This document shows, in pieces, positions 26,116-36,786 of a stretch of DNA of 64,000 bases (positions are counted from its first letter, which is position 1; every line of letters starts with the position of its first letter). The DNA comes from Mariannaea sp. PMI_226 (taxonomy: Eukaryota > Ascomycota > Sordariomycetes > Hypocreales > Nectriaceae): positions 1,550,001 through 1,614,000 of the forward strand of contig JANFOG010000008.1 in the NCBI GenBank assembly GCA_024336345.1, given 5' to 3'. A model generated the notes under the pieces. The model was not told the DNA's origin and searched no databases. It saw only the letters and a program-made list of their open reading frames with translations. Both the position numbers and the translations under genes were made by a program.

Positions 26116-26858
26116 ACCATTGTATTCTGGTAACGCTCGCAGTCTGGGGGCGTTGGGGCTGAGGGAAGTAAAAGTGCAAAGAGATTATCGACGTTGATGT
26201 GGTGAAGGCAGCTCATGGGTATGTGCAAGCTATAGCGGCCAGCCATCCCATGACAACTTGAGACCGACTGTAGTGGAGAGCTGTACTTGGTGGAAGCCAC
26301 CAAACAGCATCAGCATTGGCGCGGAATCGAGTGCGGCCGGCCCACTGTAGGTGCACTTTAGTGCTGCCTAGTGGATGCCAGGGCTCCCTGAAGGCGATGT
26401 GCCGGGTGTCGCCTCGATACGACCCCGCGGCATAGCATACAGACAACCTACACTGTAAAAACACTTTCCCTCACAATGGCTTTTTCAAGAACTAGAAGGC
26501 TGAATTAAAAGAAAGAAAAAAAAAAAAAAATCTAGTTTTAGGTTTGGTATCCTATTTAAAGAATAAAAAAATCACGGTGATTTTTTTCACCTCCCTCTTG
26601 GGGGATATTTCACAATATATCGACAATGGCAAAAAGGTCAATGCACTTAGCGGGGCGTAAAACTTGTGGAAATAGTTGCATCTAAGCATCCTTCTATCCA
26701 GATCAAGTTGTAAATAGAACTACTCTGCGAAGGCATCAGAAGGTCTTCGGTTCCAGCAAGGACGCATGAAATACAAAATATTAACGATTTAAGACTGGAT
26801 ATCTCTAGAGGATTCAATGATATAGCCCAGCTTTCTCTTTCTAAACTTACAAACCAGC
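26116..26858. promoter_or_regulatory. Divergent promoter region between CLC and neurochondrin genes
   Basis: 743 bp separates the two start codons, and both genes must start transcription inside it. It contains an A-rich tract (about 26508-26530) and a perfect palindrome at 26565-26587. No gene is seen. Confidence 0.6.
26565..26587. repeat. Perfect palindrome in the divergent promoter
   Basis: Arms of 11 bp (seven A then TCAC, mirrored by GTGA then seven T) flank a single G. The centre reads TCACGGTGA. It could be a dimeric transcription-factor site, or form a hairpin that terminates or blocks transcripts. It lies 272 bp before the neurochondrin ATG and 450 bp before the CLC ATG. Confidence 0.7.
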
Positions 26859-28883
26859 ATGGACGCCGACTCGACGTCTCAGGCAAATTCCGGAGGCTCT
26901 TCGAATCTCAACAGCCCAGAGAGTATCGCCAAACTCAAGTCACTATTGAGGGCCAAGGATGATACGCAGAGATTCGTCGGTCTGGCCCTCCTCAAAGCTC
27001 TTTTAGATGATCCTGTGGTCCAGCAAGATGAGGAAACGGTTCAAAGCTTCTGGGCCAGTCTATCCCCAGTATTTCTGGACCGCCTACTTCGAACAGGATC
27101 TAAATCGTCCCAAAAGAATGCAAAGGAGATGCTTGATCTAGCTGTTTCGGTTTTGCACACCTTTGCAACCTTGCTTCCAGATAGTGCAAAGAGAAATCCC
27201 AGGTTTCTTGGCCGGATTCCCGGTCTTGTCACGGCTGTTCTTTACAGGTATATCATAAATCACACCCCCTTCAATGCGGACTGAAGACTGATGCTAACTC
27301 TATTCAAGCTCAGAAGAAACGACAGTGTTAATCCTACAGATACTCTACACCTTGGTCAGCTCACAGGAAGGTGCCAAGACCTTTGTTGAGGTTGAGGATA
27401 TCAGCTCCCTGACTGAGATCGCTCCATCTCACGCTCAGGTACTTGACATTCTCAGCTTTGCGTGGCTTAATGCCATGACTATGACCGAGGACTCATCTTC
27501 CCTGGCCAATCAAATTGACTCCACGATTCAGAATCTAGTTTCATCTTTCACAGGCACTGATGCGGTTACTCTGTTGGAGTTTCTTGGTTACTTCCTTCGC
27601 AATGCTAACTCGATGGTACGTGAAGAGGCATTTCGTACAAGACGACCATCTGCTAATATATTCCACAGATGGTACCAAGACAGCCAAAATGGCTCAAGAA
27701 CGTAGTCAAGTACATCCAGAACCTCGCTACCAGTCGTCCAACTCCCCAAGCACGCTCAGCCTATACCAGCGCCGCTGCAGCTCTCCTCCAAACATGCCCA
27801 ACGGAAGCCCCAAAACTATTATTCTCTGAGAACAAGAAGGATGAAAAGGCTTTCTCTTACTTGTTCATTAACCTCCTGCTCATTGATATCAGATCGTCCA
27901 TCCCGACTCTCTTGGAGCAGCTCAACAAGCCCGAATATCCAAAGGTATCACGAAGGCTTGCTTCTGCCTTTGACATCATCGCTATCTTCGTGGGCTACCT
28001 CATAAGATCGCTTGAAGATGAATCATTGGAGACATTCATTATGCCCCCAGAAAATCTTCTCAATCTCCGCAAGGGTATCAATGAGACAATGTCTGTCACT
28101 GCTGAATACCTTCGCGATCGATGGGATGCCTCTGTTGCCGGTGCCATGGGTCTGCACCCAGATGCTCGAGCGGGTGTCGCGGAGACAGCTACGGGATCAC
28201 ATCATACCCTTGCTTGGGACTCGAAGGAAGACACTGCGAATGAGGATCCTTTTATCCTTTCTGCTGTACGTGCCTTGGCTATCTGGCTACGGGAAGATGA
28301 GAACGACACGCTGCGTAAGGAAGCCACCGGCTTAATGGACATGTTCATGGAATTATACCAATCGGATTCACATCAAAAAGTTGATTTCCGGTCTCCTGTT
28401 CTGGTCGCACTCGAAGGTCTTATCACACTGAAGGAGGGTCGAGAAACATTCCTTGCACACAACGGATGGCAAATCCTCTCCCGCGATCTCGTCACAAATT
28501 TTCAGCACAGCTCGCCGAGTAGTCTTGAGGCGGCTGCCTCTCGCGCCACTGACATCGTGAGAATTCTTCTGCCAATTGTGGAAGAGGAGGTGGGTGGTAT
28601 TCCAGAGGCCTGGATGGATCTCATCACATTGGTAGCGGCACTGGACTTCTCCGGACAGGATCAACCTCCACTGGCGGTACAAGAGGCTCTTCTTGCCGTT
28701 CTTCAATTATCATGCACAGTTCTCTCTGAGGCAACCCAGGGCATGCGGAGGAGATACAACCACTCAATCGCGGCGATCAACGGTCTTGCCGCGCAACTCG
28801 CCCGGCATATCGAAGCAAGCGGGCCTTTACATGAAATGATGGCAGATGTGTTGGCAACAATGAACAGAATCTCCTCAAAATGA
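26859..28883 (+). CDS. Neurochondrin-family (DUF1941) helical-repeat protein
   Basis: Exons 26859-27247, 27309-27615 and 27669-28883 encode 636 residues. The protein is almost wholly alpha-helical and armadillo-like. Recognisable stretches include the N-terminal KLKSLLRAKDDTQRFVGLALLKALLDD, split here for length by FVGLALLKALLDD, and ILSAVRALAIWLRED with TLRKEATGLMDMFMELY further on. These match the neurochondrin family, conserved from fungi to animals. Animal neurochondrin is a cytosolic regulator in neurons; the fungal role is not known. The first acceptor is TTCAAG, without a pyrimidine directly before AG, but the frame supports it. The gene is divergent from CLC. Confidence 0.8.
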
Positions 28884-29321
28884 AGGCACAGTTCGATATA
28901 TATACGTATATGTTATGGCAGACTTCAGACTCTTTTGGGTCAGGGTAACACCAAGCCTTACAAGTCAGCTAGGGGCCAGTACCTGAGCCGTCAGACTACC
29001 CTGTATCTTGGACCTGTTTGTCAGCGTCAGCGGCTTATTTGGGGGTTGCAATGCATTTGTATGGCGTCAGTGTGATTCATTAAGCTTCTGCAAAGGGATA
29101 GAAAAGGGAGCGGTTGGGCCCGTGAGGGGTAAATTAGGCAAATCCGGCGAGATACCTAGACATCAATTGAAACTCATTTAAGACAAGGCAGCCCAGCCCA
29201 TGAGATCGGGCATCAATGAATTTAAAAAGAAGTCAAGTGTATTTATCATTCTGAAATTTTGCATTCTTCGACTGTTCCAAGTGATCAATCAGTTAAGAGA
29301 CAGAAAGTCAATCAAGTGTTG
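28884..29321. other. Intergenic DNA between neurochondrin and oxidoreductase genes
   Basis: 438 bp without a gene: the 3' flank of one gene and a short promoter of the next. No clear element is recognised. Confidence 0.5.
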
Positions 29322-30848
29322 ATGAACACACTCAAAAGCTCAGTCACTCGCGTCGCACATCTCACTACAGCCATCATCAATCCAGCTTTCTCCCGAACAT
29401 TGAAAACAATGGCGACAGCTCATTACGATGTTCTGATCATCGGCTCTGGCCAGTCTGGCAATCCAATTGCCAAGGCCTTTGCCAACGCAGGCCGCAAGAC
29501 AGCCATTGTAGAGCGGGCTTCGCTCGGCGGCACTTGCGTCAATGTCGGATGCACACCGACTAAGACAATGATTTCTTCTGGTCGGGCTGCGTATATTGCG
29601 CGGAGGGGCAAGGACTACGGTGTGAACACTGGCGGTGTGCCCATCACCGTCGATATCCTTCGTGTCAGGGAGAGGAAGCGGGATATTGTCAAACAGTGGC
29701 ACGCCGGCAGTTTGAGAGGTTTGCAGAGTGCTGGCGTGGACATTTTCATGGGTGATGCGAGCTTTGCGGGTGATCGAAAGGTGAAAGTGTCGCTCAAAGA
29801 AGGTGAAACCAAGGAAATCAGTGCCGAGACGATATTTCTGAACGTTGGAGAACGACCGTCGCGGCCAGATATCCCGGGACTTGATAGTCTCGACCCACGA
29901 CGAGTGCTGGACTCTACATCCATTATGGAACTGGATGAGGTCCCCAAGCATCTCGTAGTGCTCGGCGGCGGATATATTGGATTGGAGTTTGGTCAATTGT
30001 TTCGACGACTAGGTTCCGAGGTGACCATCGTTCAACGAGGAGCACAGCTTGTGCCTCGGGAGGACGAAGACGTGGCAAAGTGCTTGCTCGATATTCTTCA
30101 AGAAGATGGAATCACTGTTCACCTGTCCAGCTCTGTGGGCTCCATATCACGTACAGAGGCCGATGGGCATAATTTCTCAGTCAGCATTAATGGTTCGACA
30201 TCCAAAACCGATATAGCAGGCTCGCATCTTCTACTGGCGACGGGCAGGACACCCAACACGGATACATTGAATCTGTCTTTGGTTGGAGTCGAGACTACAC
30301 CCAAGGGCCATATTAAGATTGATCAAAAGCTACAGACCACAGCCGAAGGTATCTACGCCATAGGTGATTGCCATGGCGGCCCTGCCTTCACTCACATGTC
30401 CTATGATGACTTCCGAATCATCCGGACCAACTTCCTACCAAGCCATACGCCATCCACGACACCTCCACAGGCGACGACGCAGGTTTCTCGATCACGAGTT
30501 CTCACGCCGTATTGCATGTACACCGACCCCCAACTGGCACATGTCGGGCTGCACGTCAAGGAACTGAAAAACCTTGGGCGAGAGGTGAAAACTGCTAAGA
30601 TGCCAATGAGTTACGTTGCGAGGGCGCTTGAGACGGATGAAGCACGCGGGTTGATGAAGGCGACGGTGGATGCCAAGACTGGTGAAATCTTGGGGTTCAC
30701 ATGTCTTGGTATCGAAGGCGGTGAGATCATGTCGCTGGTACAGACGGCCATGATGGGTGGATTGAAGTGGTGGGATTTAGAGGCTGCTGTGTTTGCCCAC
30801 CCAACTCTAGCGGAGAGCTTGAACAACCTTTGGGGGCATTTCGAATAG
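29322..30848 (+). CDS. Class I pyridine nucleotide-disulfide oxidoreductase, mercuric-reductase-like
   Basis: A single exon. From the ATG at 29409 it encodes 479 residues; from the in-frame ATG at 29322, 508. The 29 extra residues have Lys, Arg, Ser and Thr and no acids, like a mitochondrial presequence. The core starts with the FAD fold (YDVLIIGSGQSGNPIAKAF), then the redox disulfide GGTCVNVGC (Cys43 and Cys48 from the inner start). The NAD(P)-binding fold is LVVLGGGYIGLEFG, and the dimer domain ends in FAHPTLAES with the catalytic His-Glu pair. It lacks the heavy-metal-binding N-terminal domain and C-terminal cysteines of true mercuric reductases. The electron acceptor is therefore unknown. 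Its stop is 44 bp from that of the convergent VMA22 gene. Confidence 0.88.
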   Translation: MNTLKSSVTRVAHLTTAIINPAFSRTLKTMATAHYDVLIIGSGQSGNPIAKAFANAGRKTAIVERASLGGTCVNVGCTPTKTMISSGRAAYIARRGKDYGVNTGGVPITVDILRVRERKRDIVKQWHAGSLRGLQSAGVDIFMGDASFAGDRKVKVSLKEGETKEISAETIFLNVGERPSRPDIPGLDSLDPRRVLDSTSIMELDEVPKHLVVLGGGYIGLEFGQLFRRLGSEVTIVQRGAQLVPREDEDVAKCLLDILQEDGITVHLSSSVGSISRTEADGHNFSVSINGSTSKTDIAGSHLLLATGRTPNTDTLNLSLVGVETTPKGHIKIDQKLQTTAEGIYAIGDCHGGPAFTHMSYDDFRIIRTNFLPSHTPSTTPPQATTQVSRSRVLTPYCMYTDPQLAHVGLHVKELKNLGREVKTAKMPMSYVARALETDEARGLMKATVDAKTGEILGFTCLGIEGGEIMSLVQTAMMGGLKWWDLEAAVFAHPTLAESLNNLWGHFE

Positions 30849-30892
30849 TTTTGCTAGAATTCTGTGCGTTCCACACTTTCTTGGAAATCGTA

Positions 30893-31591
30893 TCAAGATG
30901 TTTCAACCGACGTTGCCTGTGTCTGTGTTTGTGTCTCTGCCTCTGTGGTTTTGCTCGCTGCCTCCCCAGCCTTCTCAGCTGCAGCCTCTGCCTTGGCCCT
31001 TCGCTTGCGGGCTCTTCGGACCTCGATTTCAAGGCCAAGCATCTCAACATTGACAGAAACGAGCCTGGGAATGATTTGCTCTACTGCCTTGATGGACTGC
31101 TCTTGGGCTGTACGCAACGGCATAGGAGCGAAGAGGCCAAACCAGTGGAGTGGATTCTGCTTCTTTTTGGGTGTCTTCTCTTGAGAGCCGTCCTTGGCAT
31201 CCTTGCTGTTCACTTCTTCACTGTCCCGGTCATTGCCTTCATTGCCCTCTTCCTTTTCGTCCTCCTTCTTGTCCTCATTGGATTCCTTTGATGACTTTGT
31301 CTCTACTTCGGGCTCTTCCTCGGGACCATTGATCACGTCAAAAGTTGGGTATTGCTTGTCGCCCATCTCAATGTTCAGACGGCGCACAGCTTGCATCCTT
31401 TCGTCATAATGATCTTTCCCATACCTCATCCCTCGCTCACCAGAGAAGTTGGCTCTGGCAATGTCTTGGTAAACACCTGTCTGGAGCTGAGACAGATTCT
31501 TGCGAAGGGTCGAGTACTCATCTAAGAGCCCTAGGTAACGCTCTAGGAGCTCATCGATGTGCTGCTGTTCCATTTTGGGAGATAATTCCAT
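30893..31591 (-). CDS. vma22: V-ATPase assembly factor VMA22 (CCDC115) homologue
   Basis: 232 residues from the ATG at 31591; a second ATG at 31573 (MEQQHIDELL) would give 226. Upstream extension would need a TTG start. The N-terminal coiled coil LLERYLGLLDEYSTLRKNLSQLQ is followed by ARANFSGERGMRYGKDHYDERM. After a long acidic linker (about residues 90-145) the C-terminal block PLHWFGLFAPMPLRTAQ and a helix appear, the order seen in Vma22/CCDC115. The protein acts at the endoplasmic reticulum, helping to build the V0 sector of the vacuolar proton ATPase. The tail is a low-complexity Glu/Thr/Gln run. The gene is convergent with the oxidoreductase. Confidence 0.85.
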   Translation of the reverse strand: MELSPKMEQQHIDELLERYLGLLDEYSTLRKNLSQLQTGVYQDIARANFSGERGMRYGKDHYDERMQAVRRLNIEMGDKQYPTFDVINGPEEEPEVETKSSKESNEDKKEDEKEEGNEGNDRDSEEVNSKDAKDGSQEKTPKKKQNPLHWFGLFAPMPLRTAQEQSIKAVEQIIPRLVSVNVEMLGLEIEVRRARKRRAKAEAAAEKAGEAASKTTEAETQTQTQATSVETS

Positions 31592-31911
31592 AAAATGCTG
31601 TGGAATCCTCTGCTTTCCATGCAAGGTGTGTGAAGACAGATGAGAATAATTAGACTGGAAAGATTGCAAGTGGGAAGGGAAGCATGAGTTGAGAGGTGGT
31701 GGATGAAAGTGGGATCGGATCTCTGATGGCGATGTGTCGATGCCTGTGGTAGCTGTACCTTTTTGGTTTAGCGCATGTGTGGCTTGGAACGATTATGCCG
31801 TTGCCTTCACTAGTTGTGTAAGTCGATACTGGCCAATCCGGCGTCGGCCTCAACTACAACACTACGTATTGACGAGGATCTCATTATTTTGACTCAAATA
31901 TGGGTTTGGCT
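31592..31911. other. VMA22 promoter and MFS-gene 3' flank
   Basis: 320 bp between two minus-strand genes. No gene or clear element is seen. Confidence 0.5.
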
Positions 31912-33466
31912 TTATGCTGAGGACTCGGATTCTTTCATAAATTTTACCTTCAAATTCCCACCAGTCCATATCATCTGTGGGAATGCCGACACAAAGGTGA
32001 GGATGGCCAGAGACCATCCCACAGTGCCCCATCCAGCTTCGTCTCGAATCAGGCCTGCCATGATAGGACCGATCATCGATCCTCCAGAGTAGGCCACATT
32101 ATAGAGTCCATACGCCTGTGCTACAGGGACTATGCCTGACTCCTCCTTATTGGTCTCGATAGCCCAGTTGACTTCGGCCATCAGTGGGCTGAAAATGCAG
32201 GCAATCGCTACACCAATACATGTTAGCAGACAGCACAACAAGACCTTGTGTGCGATAGTGTCCTTGGTCACAAATCTGAGGCAGGCGAGGAACGGCGTCG
32301 CGAAGAAGAAGCCAAATGTGGCTGGCCACTTCGGCCCATACTTGTCGCACACGGCTCCCACCAGAGGACTCAAGAACGATGGCATAATCAGAGGTAGGAA
32401 GATAAGCCCGCCGCCGATTGAATCCCAGCCAAATGTATCCTTTGTAAGGAGCGGAAGCGTACTATCGAACGAAGTCATGAGGGTAGAGTGGACGATGGTT
32501 CCACAGAGCGCAGCTATGAAACGAGGCTTTCGCAAAAGGTTGATAATAGTCCCCCAGGGCGTGACTGAGGGCTGCGTCGGCATTTTTGAGGACTCCAAGG
32601 ATGGCATTGATTTGGAAATGTCATCATCAGTCAATATTTCAGGAGTCGCTGGCTTGGACTCGATATCTGAGGGCGGCATCGTTGTGGTATCAGTGAGCCA
32701 TCGCTTGGCCGCCTTCACCTCGATGATGGCAAGTCTCAGAAAAATATCCACCCCCAATAACCCAAAGCACAATGCGAACACGGCGTAGTACCCGCCGTGT
32801 GCAAAGACTACACCACCCAGCAATGGGGCCAGCAGGATGCCGATACTGGCCCCTACACCTACCCAACCGCAGGCTTTACCAGCGTCCTTCTCATCTACAC
32901 TATCCATGGCCAGAGCCAAGCCGACAGTCCAGGTGAGGCCTGCAGAAATCCCTTGAAGAGCCCGCCCAACCATGAGCGTTGCAATGTTTCTGCTCAGACA
33001 AAGGATCGCGGTTGAAGCCAACAGTGCTACAAGGCCGACGAGCATAGGGATTTTGCGATTCTGATATCGATCGGCAATGTAACCCCACACAGCTGCCTTC
33101 TGTCAGTATTTCTTCAGATCGAGGGAGATTTGAAGGTAATACACACGAGAAAATACCAAGAGGGAAACGCCGTACATGGCAAGTGAAAGCGATATCCAGT
33201 ATTGCACTCTGTCCTGGTCAAGGCCAGTTCGTGATTGTAGCGAAAAGGGCATGACAGGAACGATGACTCCGTATAAGAAGGTATCCTGTAGTATTGTCAG
33301 TTCATCGCCGTTCAAATTTCAGAGAGGTGGCCGAGGGGGACATCGAGGCAAGACTTACAGTAAAGCAGGCAAAAGAGCATGTCATGACAATGAGTCCGGA
33401 CGAAGACCTCAGCTTTAGCAAGACCGGTGGCCTATTCTGCCGTTGTAACCAGTTGGAGAGACCCAT
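31912..33466 (-). CDS. Major facilitator superfamily transporter, DHA1/SLC18-like
   Basis: Three exons on the minus strand (33466-33359, 33285-33147, 33092-31912) encode 475 residues with about 12 membrane helices. The first helix crosses an intron (SFACFT/DTFLYGVIVPVMPF). The motif-A loop is rebuilt across the second intron as SPVWGYIADRYQNRK. A long cytosolic loop after helix 6 is Ser/Pro-rich. The second half repeats a motif-A-like LSPLVGAVCDKYGPK. The arrangement fits proton-coupled drug/amine antiporters; the substrate cannot be read from sequence. No biosynthetic gene is nearby. Confidence 0.87.
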
Positions 33467-34689
33467 GATAGAGTTGTAAGAAGTGTTGTTTGTAACCTCA
33501 CCTCGTGACCCAATAGTGTGAAGAAGAAGAACATCTAGAGATCCCTCCGATTCCACCGGGCTTGTTATTCTATTATATTGTTTTTGCGACTCTCTTTCAC
33601 GAGACAATGCTTCTCTCCAACCAACACCTCAGAGACACGAACGAGTGGAGAGACCCATACGCAGAGATCCAGCCTTGTCCCGTAGCTTGTCAAAAGTTCG
33701 CCCGGCCAGTCAGTGTCTCGGAAGCACTCCTTGGTTTATGCCTGCAATTTGTTACTTTGTATTGCATACTCTGATAAACATTATCGACATACGGGTTAAT
33801 TATGATTTATTCTAGAAGCTTTTCGCCTAGTTCTTTTTAACCTTGTTCCTTTAGGTTTGCTATAAGATGCTGGTCGCAAAGCACTAAGTGAGAAGCATCT
33901 GGCATATTCTGACTTATTGATAACGTAGTCGGGCGAAAACTTGAAAATACGTGCCTCGGAGGTCCCGTACCTTAGAATTTACTCAGGCTGTGTGATGTCG
34001 GTTTGCCATACAGCATACATAGTCTGAGTCCCGCTCAGTCATCTGGTCTCTCAAAAGTCCCTTCAATATTTGCTTTTACTCGAGTTGTCCACAATATATT
34101 ATGTATAATTATGAAAATACAAGTATACAATTTGATAATAAGTAGTATCATCTCCAAGCTTAATCTAAATTTTGTGTAGGTATCTTGATGCAGGTTTGGA
34201 TACAGATATACCAAACCATCAAATACGAATCTGATATGGGGTAGCCAAGGAGAACCTATAACGGACTACAAATTGCTTTAATAAAGGTCTCTGGCGATTT
34301 TTTGTTCTTCTTATCATATGGGCTTCTTCTATGACTGGTAGGGATCACAAAGGCTTTCTGGTCTAGTCTGTTGGTTGTCATGAGTAGGAAGCTGTCTCCA
34401 TTACTTGAATGTCGTACACGATTCGACTGGGCGGTCTGAAACGGCCCTTGTATCAAAGTCTTCTTGTACCTGCTTGATATTCTGCAAAAGGTAATTCTCA
34501 ATGGCCTAAAATGAATTACCTGCCTGAAGGATGCGCCGATACCAAGCAAATGCTCCATTACACAAAAGCTGTTCGTCTTAAAAAAAACTCAAGTCTTACC
34601 TATGTACAATCGCTGTGCCTTATCAAGGCACGGATTGCTGTCAAGAAGAAGTAAAGTATTTAAGGAGGCTATTATTTCCTCCTACCCTA
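33467..34689. other. AT-rich gene desert
   Basis: No gene is seen. Base composition is clearly more AT-rich than in neighbouring genic DNA, with TATA- and TAAT-type runs around 34080-34170. This is the composition of old, mutated repeat DNA in ascomycetes. Confidence 0.5.
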
Positions 34690-36192
34690 TGATTCGAAAA
34701 CAAACGGGCACCGGGTCAGAAGCTAAAGCATGTAGCTGCCTGATCTGATAACTATAAACTCGACATCCGTATGATACGGCGGATACAGCAGCTCCGATTG
34801 CGACTGGAAGATTTCACTCCCATGACAAGACTAGTTCTCAATCTCATGCACACCATGGTGCTAACACTGATGATCCTTTCAATATCTGGTCGCCATCTGA
34901 ATGGACGGACCACGATGCCCGGGCGAGATTTAACTTAATGGTCCATTTATATTGAGATTGAAGGAATGTCTAAGTTTTGAGTTCTTTCGTGGATCAGCTT
35001 TCCTCTGTTAAATTGGCTACAATTAATATTAGTGAGACCAAGCGAACGCAATCACAGGGGACAGAGGGCGTTTTGGTAGGTCGAGTAGGATAGGAACCAC
35101 CCTGCAAAGTATGGTATGTGGAATGAGGATTGATACGGATACAGCGTGCTCTCAAGATAGACTTCTGTCGAGTCACGGATGTGCATTCGTAGAATTTAGG
35201 GATGCTTGCCCCTGTAACGAAGTTAAGGATATTATTGAACCCATACATGGACAGGAACTTATCCGAGGTATAGGACGAAAGTGTTTACAGACTCTTCAAC
35301 AACAGTGTCACATTGGGCGATCAGCGTTTTGAAGCATATGACGAAATGCTACACTGAAGAAACTGCAAGAGAAACAAAAAAAGGAACCGTAATTCTATAA
35401 CAAGCCTCGTGGCATGAGACTTGTTGTCAAAGACGAGTCAGATGACGATTCCATCGGTATAAGTCACCTCTGGCGGCGCTTGATTAATCAACAGATGAAA
35501 GCAGATCATTTGAGCTTTCTCTGGCTAATTGATCTACGAAAAATGCAACAGAACCAATATCGCCGTTAAATAGTTGATCGACATATCGGACTTAGTAAAC
35601 AACCTGTTGTCCACCAAAGCGATACTCAGCAAAAAAAAATTGATAGAGGCCGTCTGGGTGGTGATGCATCACACCTAGAAGTATGAGAGTCCGAGGAATA
35701 TACAAGATATGTTCTCTCCCCACATCTCTGAGAATGCTCAACCGAGCTCTATTGAATTCTCACGGAGTTGTGACGCAGAGATGTTAGGCAAAAAGGAGTT
35801 ATCGACTGACATGCTCAAGTTGATGAACTAACGATAGGCTTCGCGACCTTGTATCCACTTCTGGAAGCGCGCAATCATCAAAGTAGAATGTGGCTCTGCA
35901 TTTATCGTGGACGCCTACTGCTTACGTCCTGCTCAACTTCAAACATTGCGTCTGTTCGTTGTGTCATAGATATACAAATGTGTTTGATTCAATAGAGGAG
36001 ACGTCATTATTGGGGGTTCTCCGACGGCCTCTATTTTCGAGCAAAGCTCAGACCCAAAACAAACCAACAGCTTGGCAAAAACAGTCTCGAGCAAGGCTGA
36101 TCAGAGGATCGTTTTTTAGGAACATGTCCGAGTGGAACGTCATGATCCTCCATGTGCAACATTTCATTAATTGAGTTTTGGGAAGACAGCCA
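34690..36192 (+). pseudogene. Decayed coding relic of unknown family
   Basis: Several open pieces look protein-like but are cut by stops. One runs from 34791 to about 34956 and reads, in part, NIWSPSEWTDHDARARFNLM. Another runs in one frame from 35111 to about 35780. It includes SHLWRRLINQQMKADHLSFL and is cut by TGA at 35330 and 35339, TAA at 35390 and 35567, and more TGA codons beyond. A third lies at 35890-36174 in another frame. I do not recognise the family. Most stops are TGA rather than the TAA/TAG that repeat-induced mutation at CpA would mainly give, so ordinary decay is as likely. The right edge carries a 20-bp sequence also found at 4331. Confidence 0.35.
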
Positions 36193-36737
36193 ACCACTAC
36201 AAGGGTGCAGCTGATTTAAGACGCGATTGGATGATATGGTCGCAGTCAAAAGACTAAAAAGCATCCCATGCCAGGGGACTAACAGCCGGGACTGACAGGC
36301 ATTATACCCGAGAGAACGGGTATGCGTTTGAGTTGCATTGAAGGGACGCAGGCTGGTTTGGCATCATGTAGGACTACCTCGTACCCGAAGTAAATGATTA
36401 TGTACTGAGCAAGTTACTACAGCACAGATTGACTGGTCGGAATACGGACTATACTTTGGCGGTTTCTTCCCATGCAAAGGAGAGAGGTAGGTAGCCAAGG
36501 GGTCTGGGTCGAGAGGGCTCTGTGGGGAAATTGAGAAATGAAAGGGAAGAGCAGGTAATATATTTGGGCTGAAGGGTGAGTGCGGGAGATGAGAAAAGAT
36601 GGTGATGCCTCGATACCTTGACAGGGCTGGACGCACCGGCCTGGGCTCTAGACTGATGATAGCGATGGCCAAGCTCCAGCGCTCCAGCGCTAGCGGGTAG
36701 TTCCTCTCCTTCCCGCCAGTGCTTTTCCGGACTGCTT

Positions 36738-36786
36738 AGGTACTGTACCGTGCTGTACCGTACTGTACTGTACTTCACTGTACCTA
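36738..36786. repeat. GTAC-rich short tandem repeat
   Basis: Imperfect units of CTGTACCGTA and CTGTACTGTA place the palindrome GTAC at least six times in about 50 bp. Confidence 0.65.
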
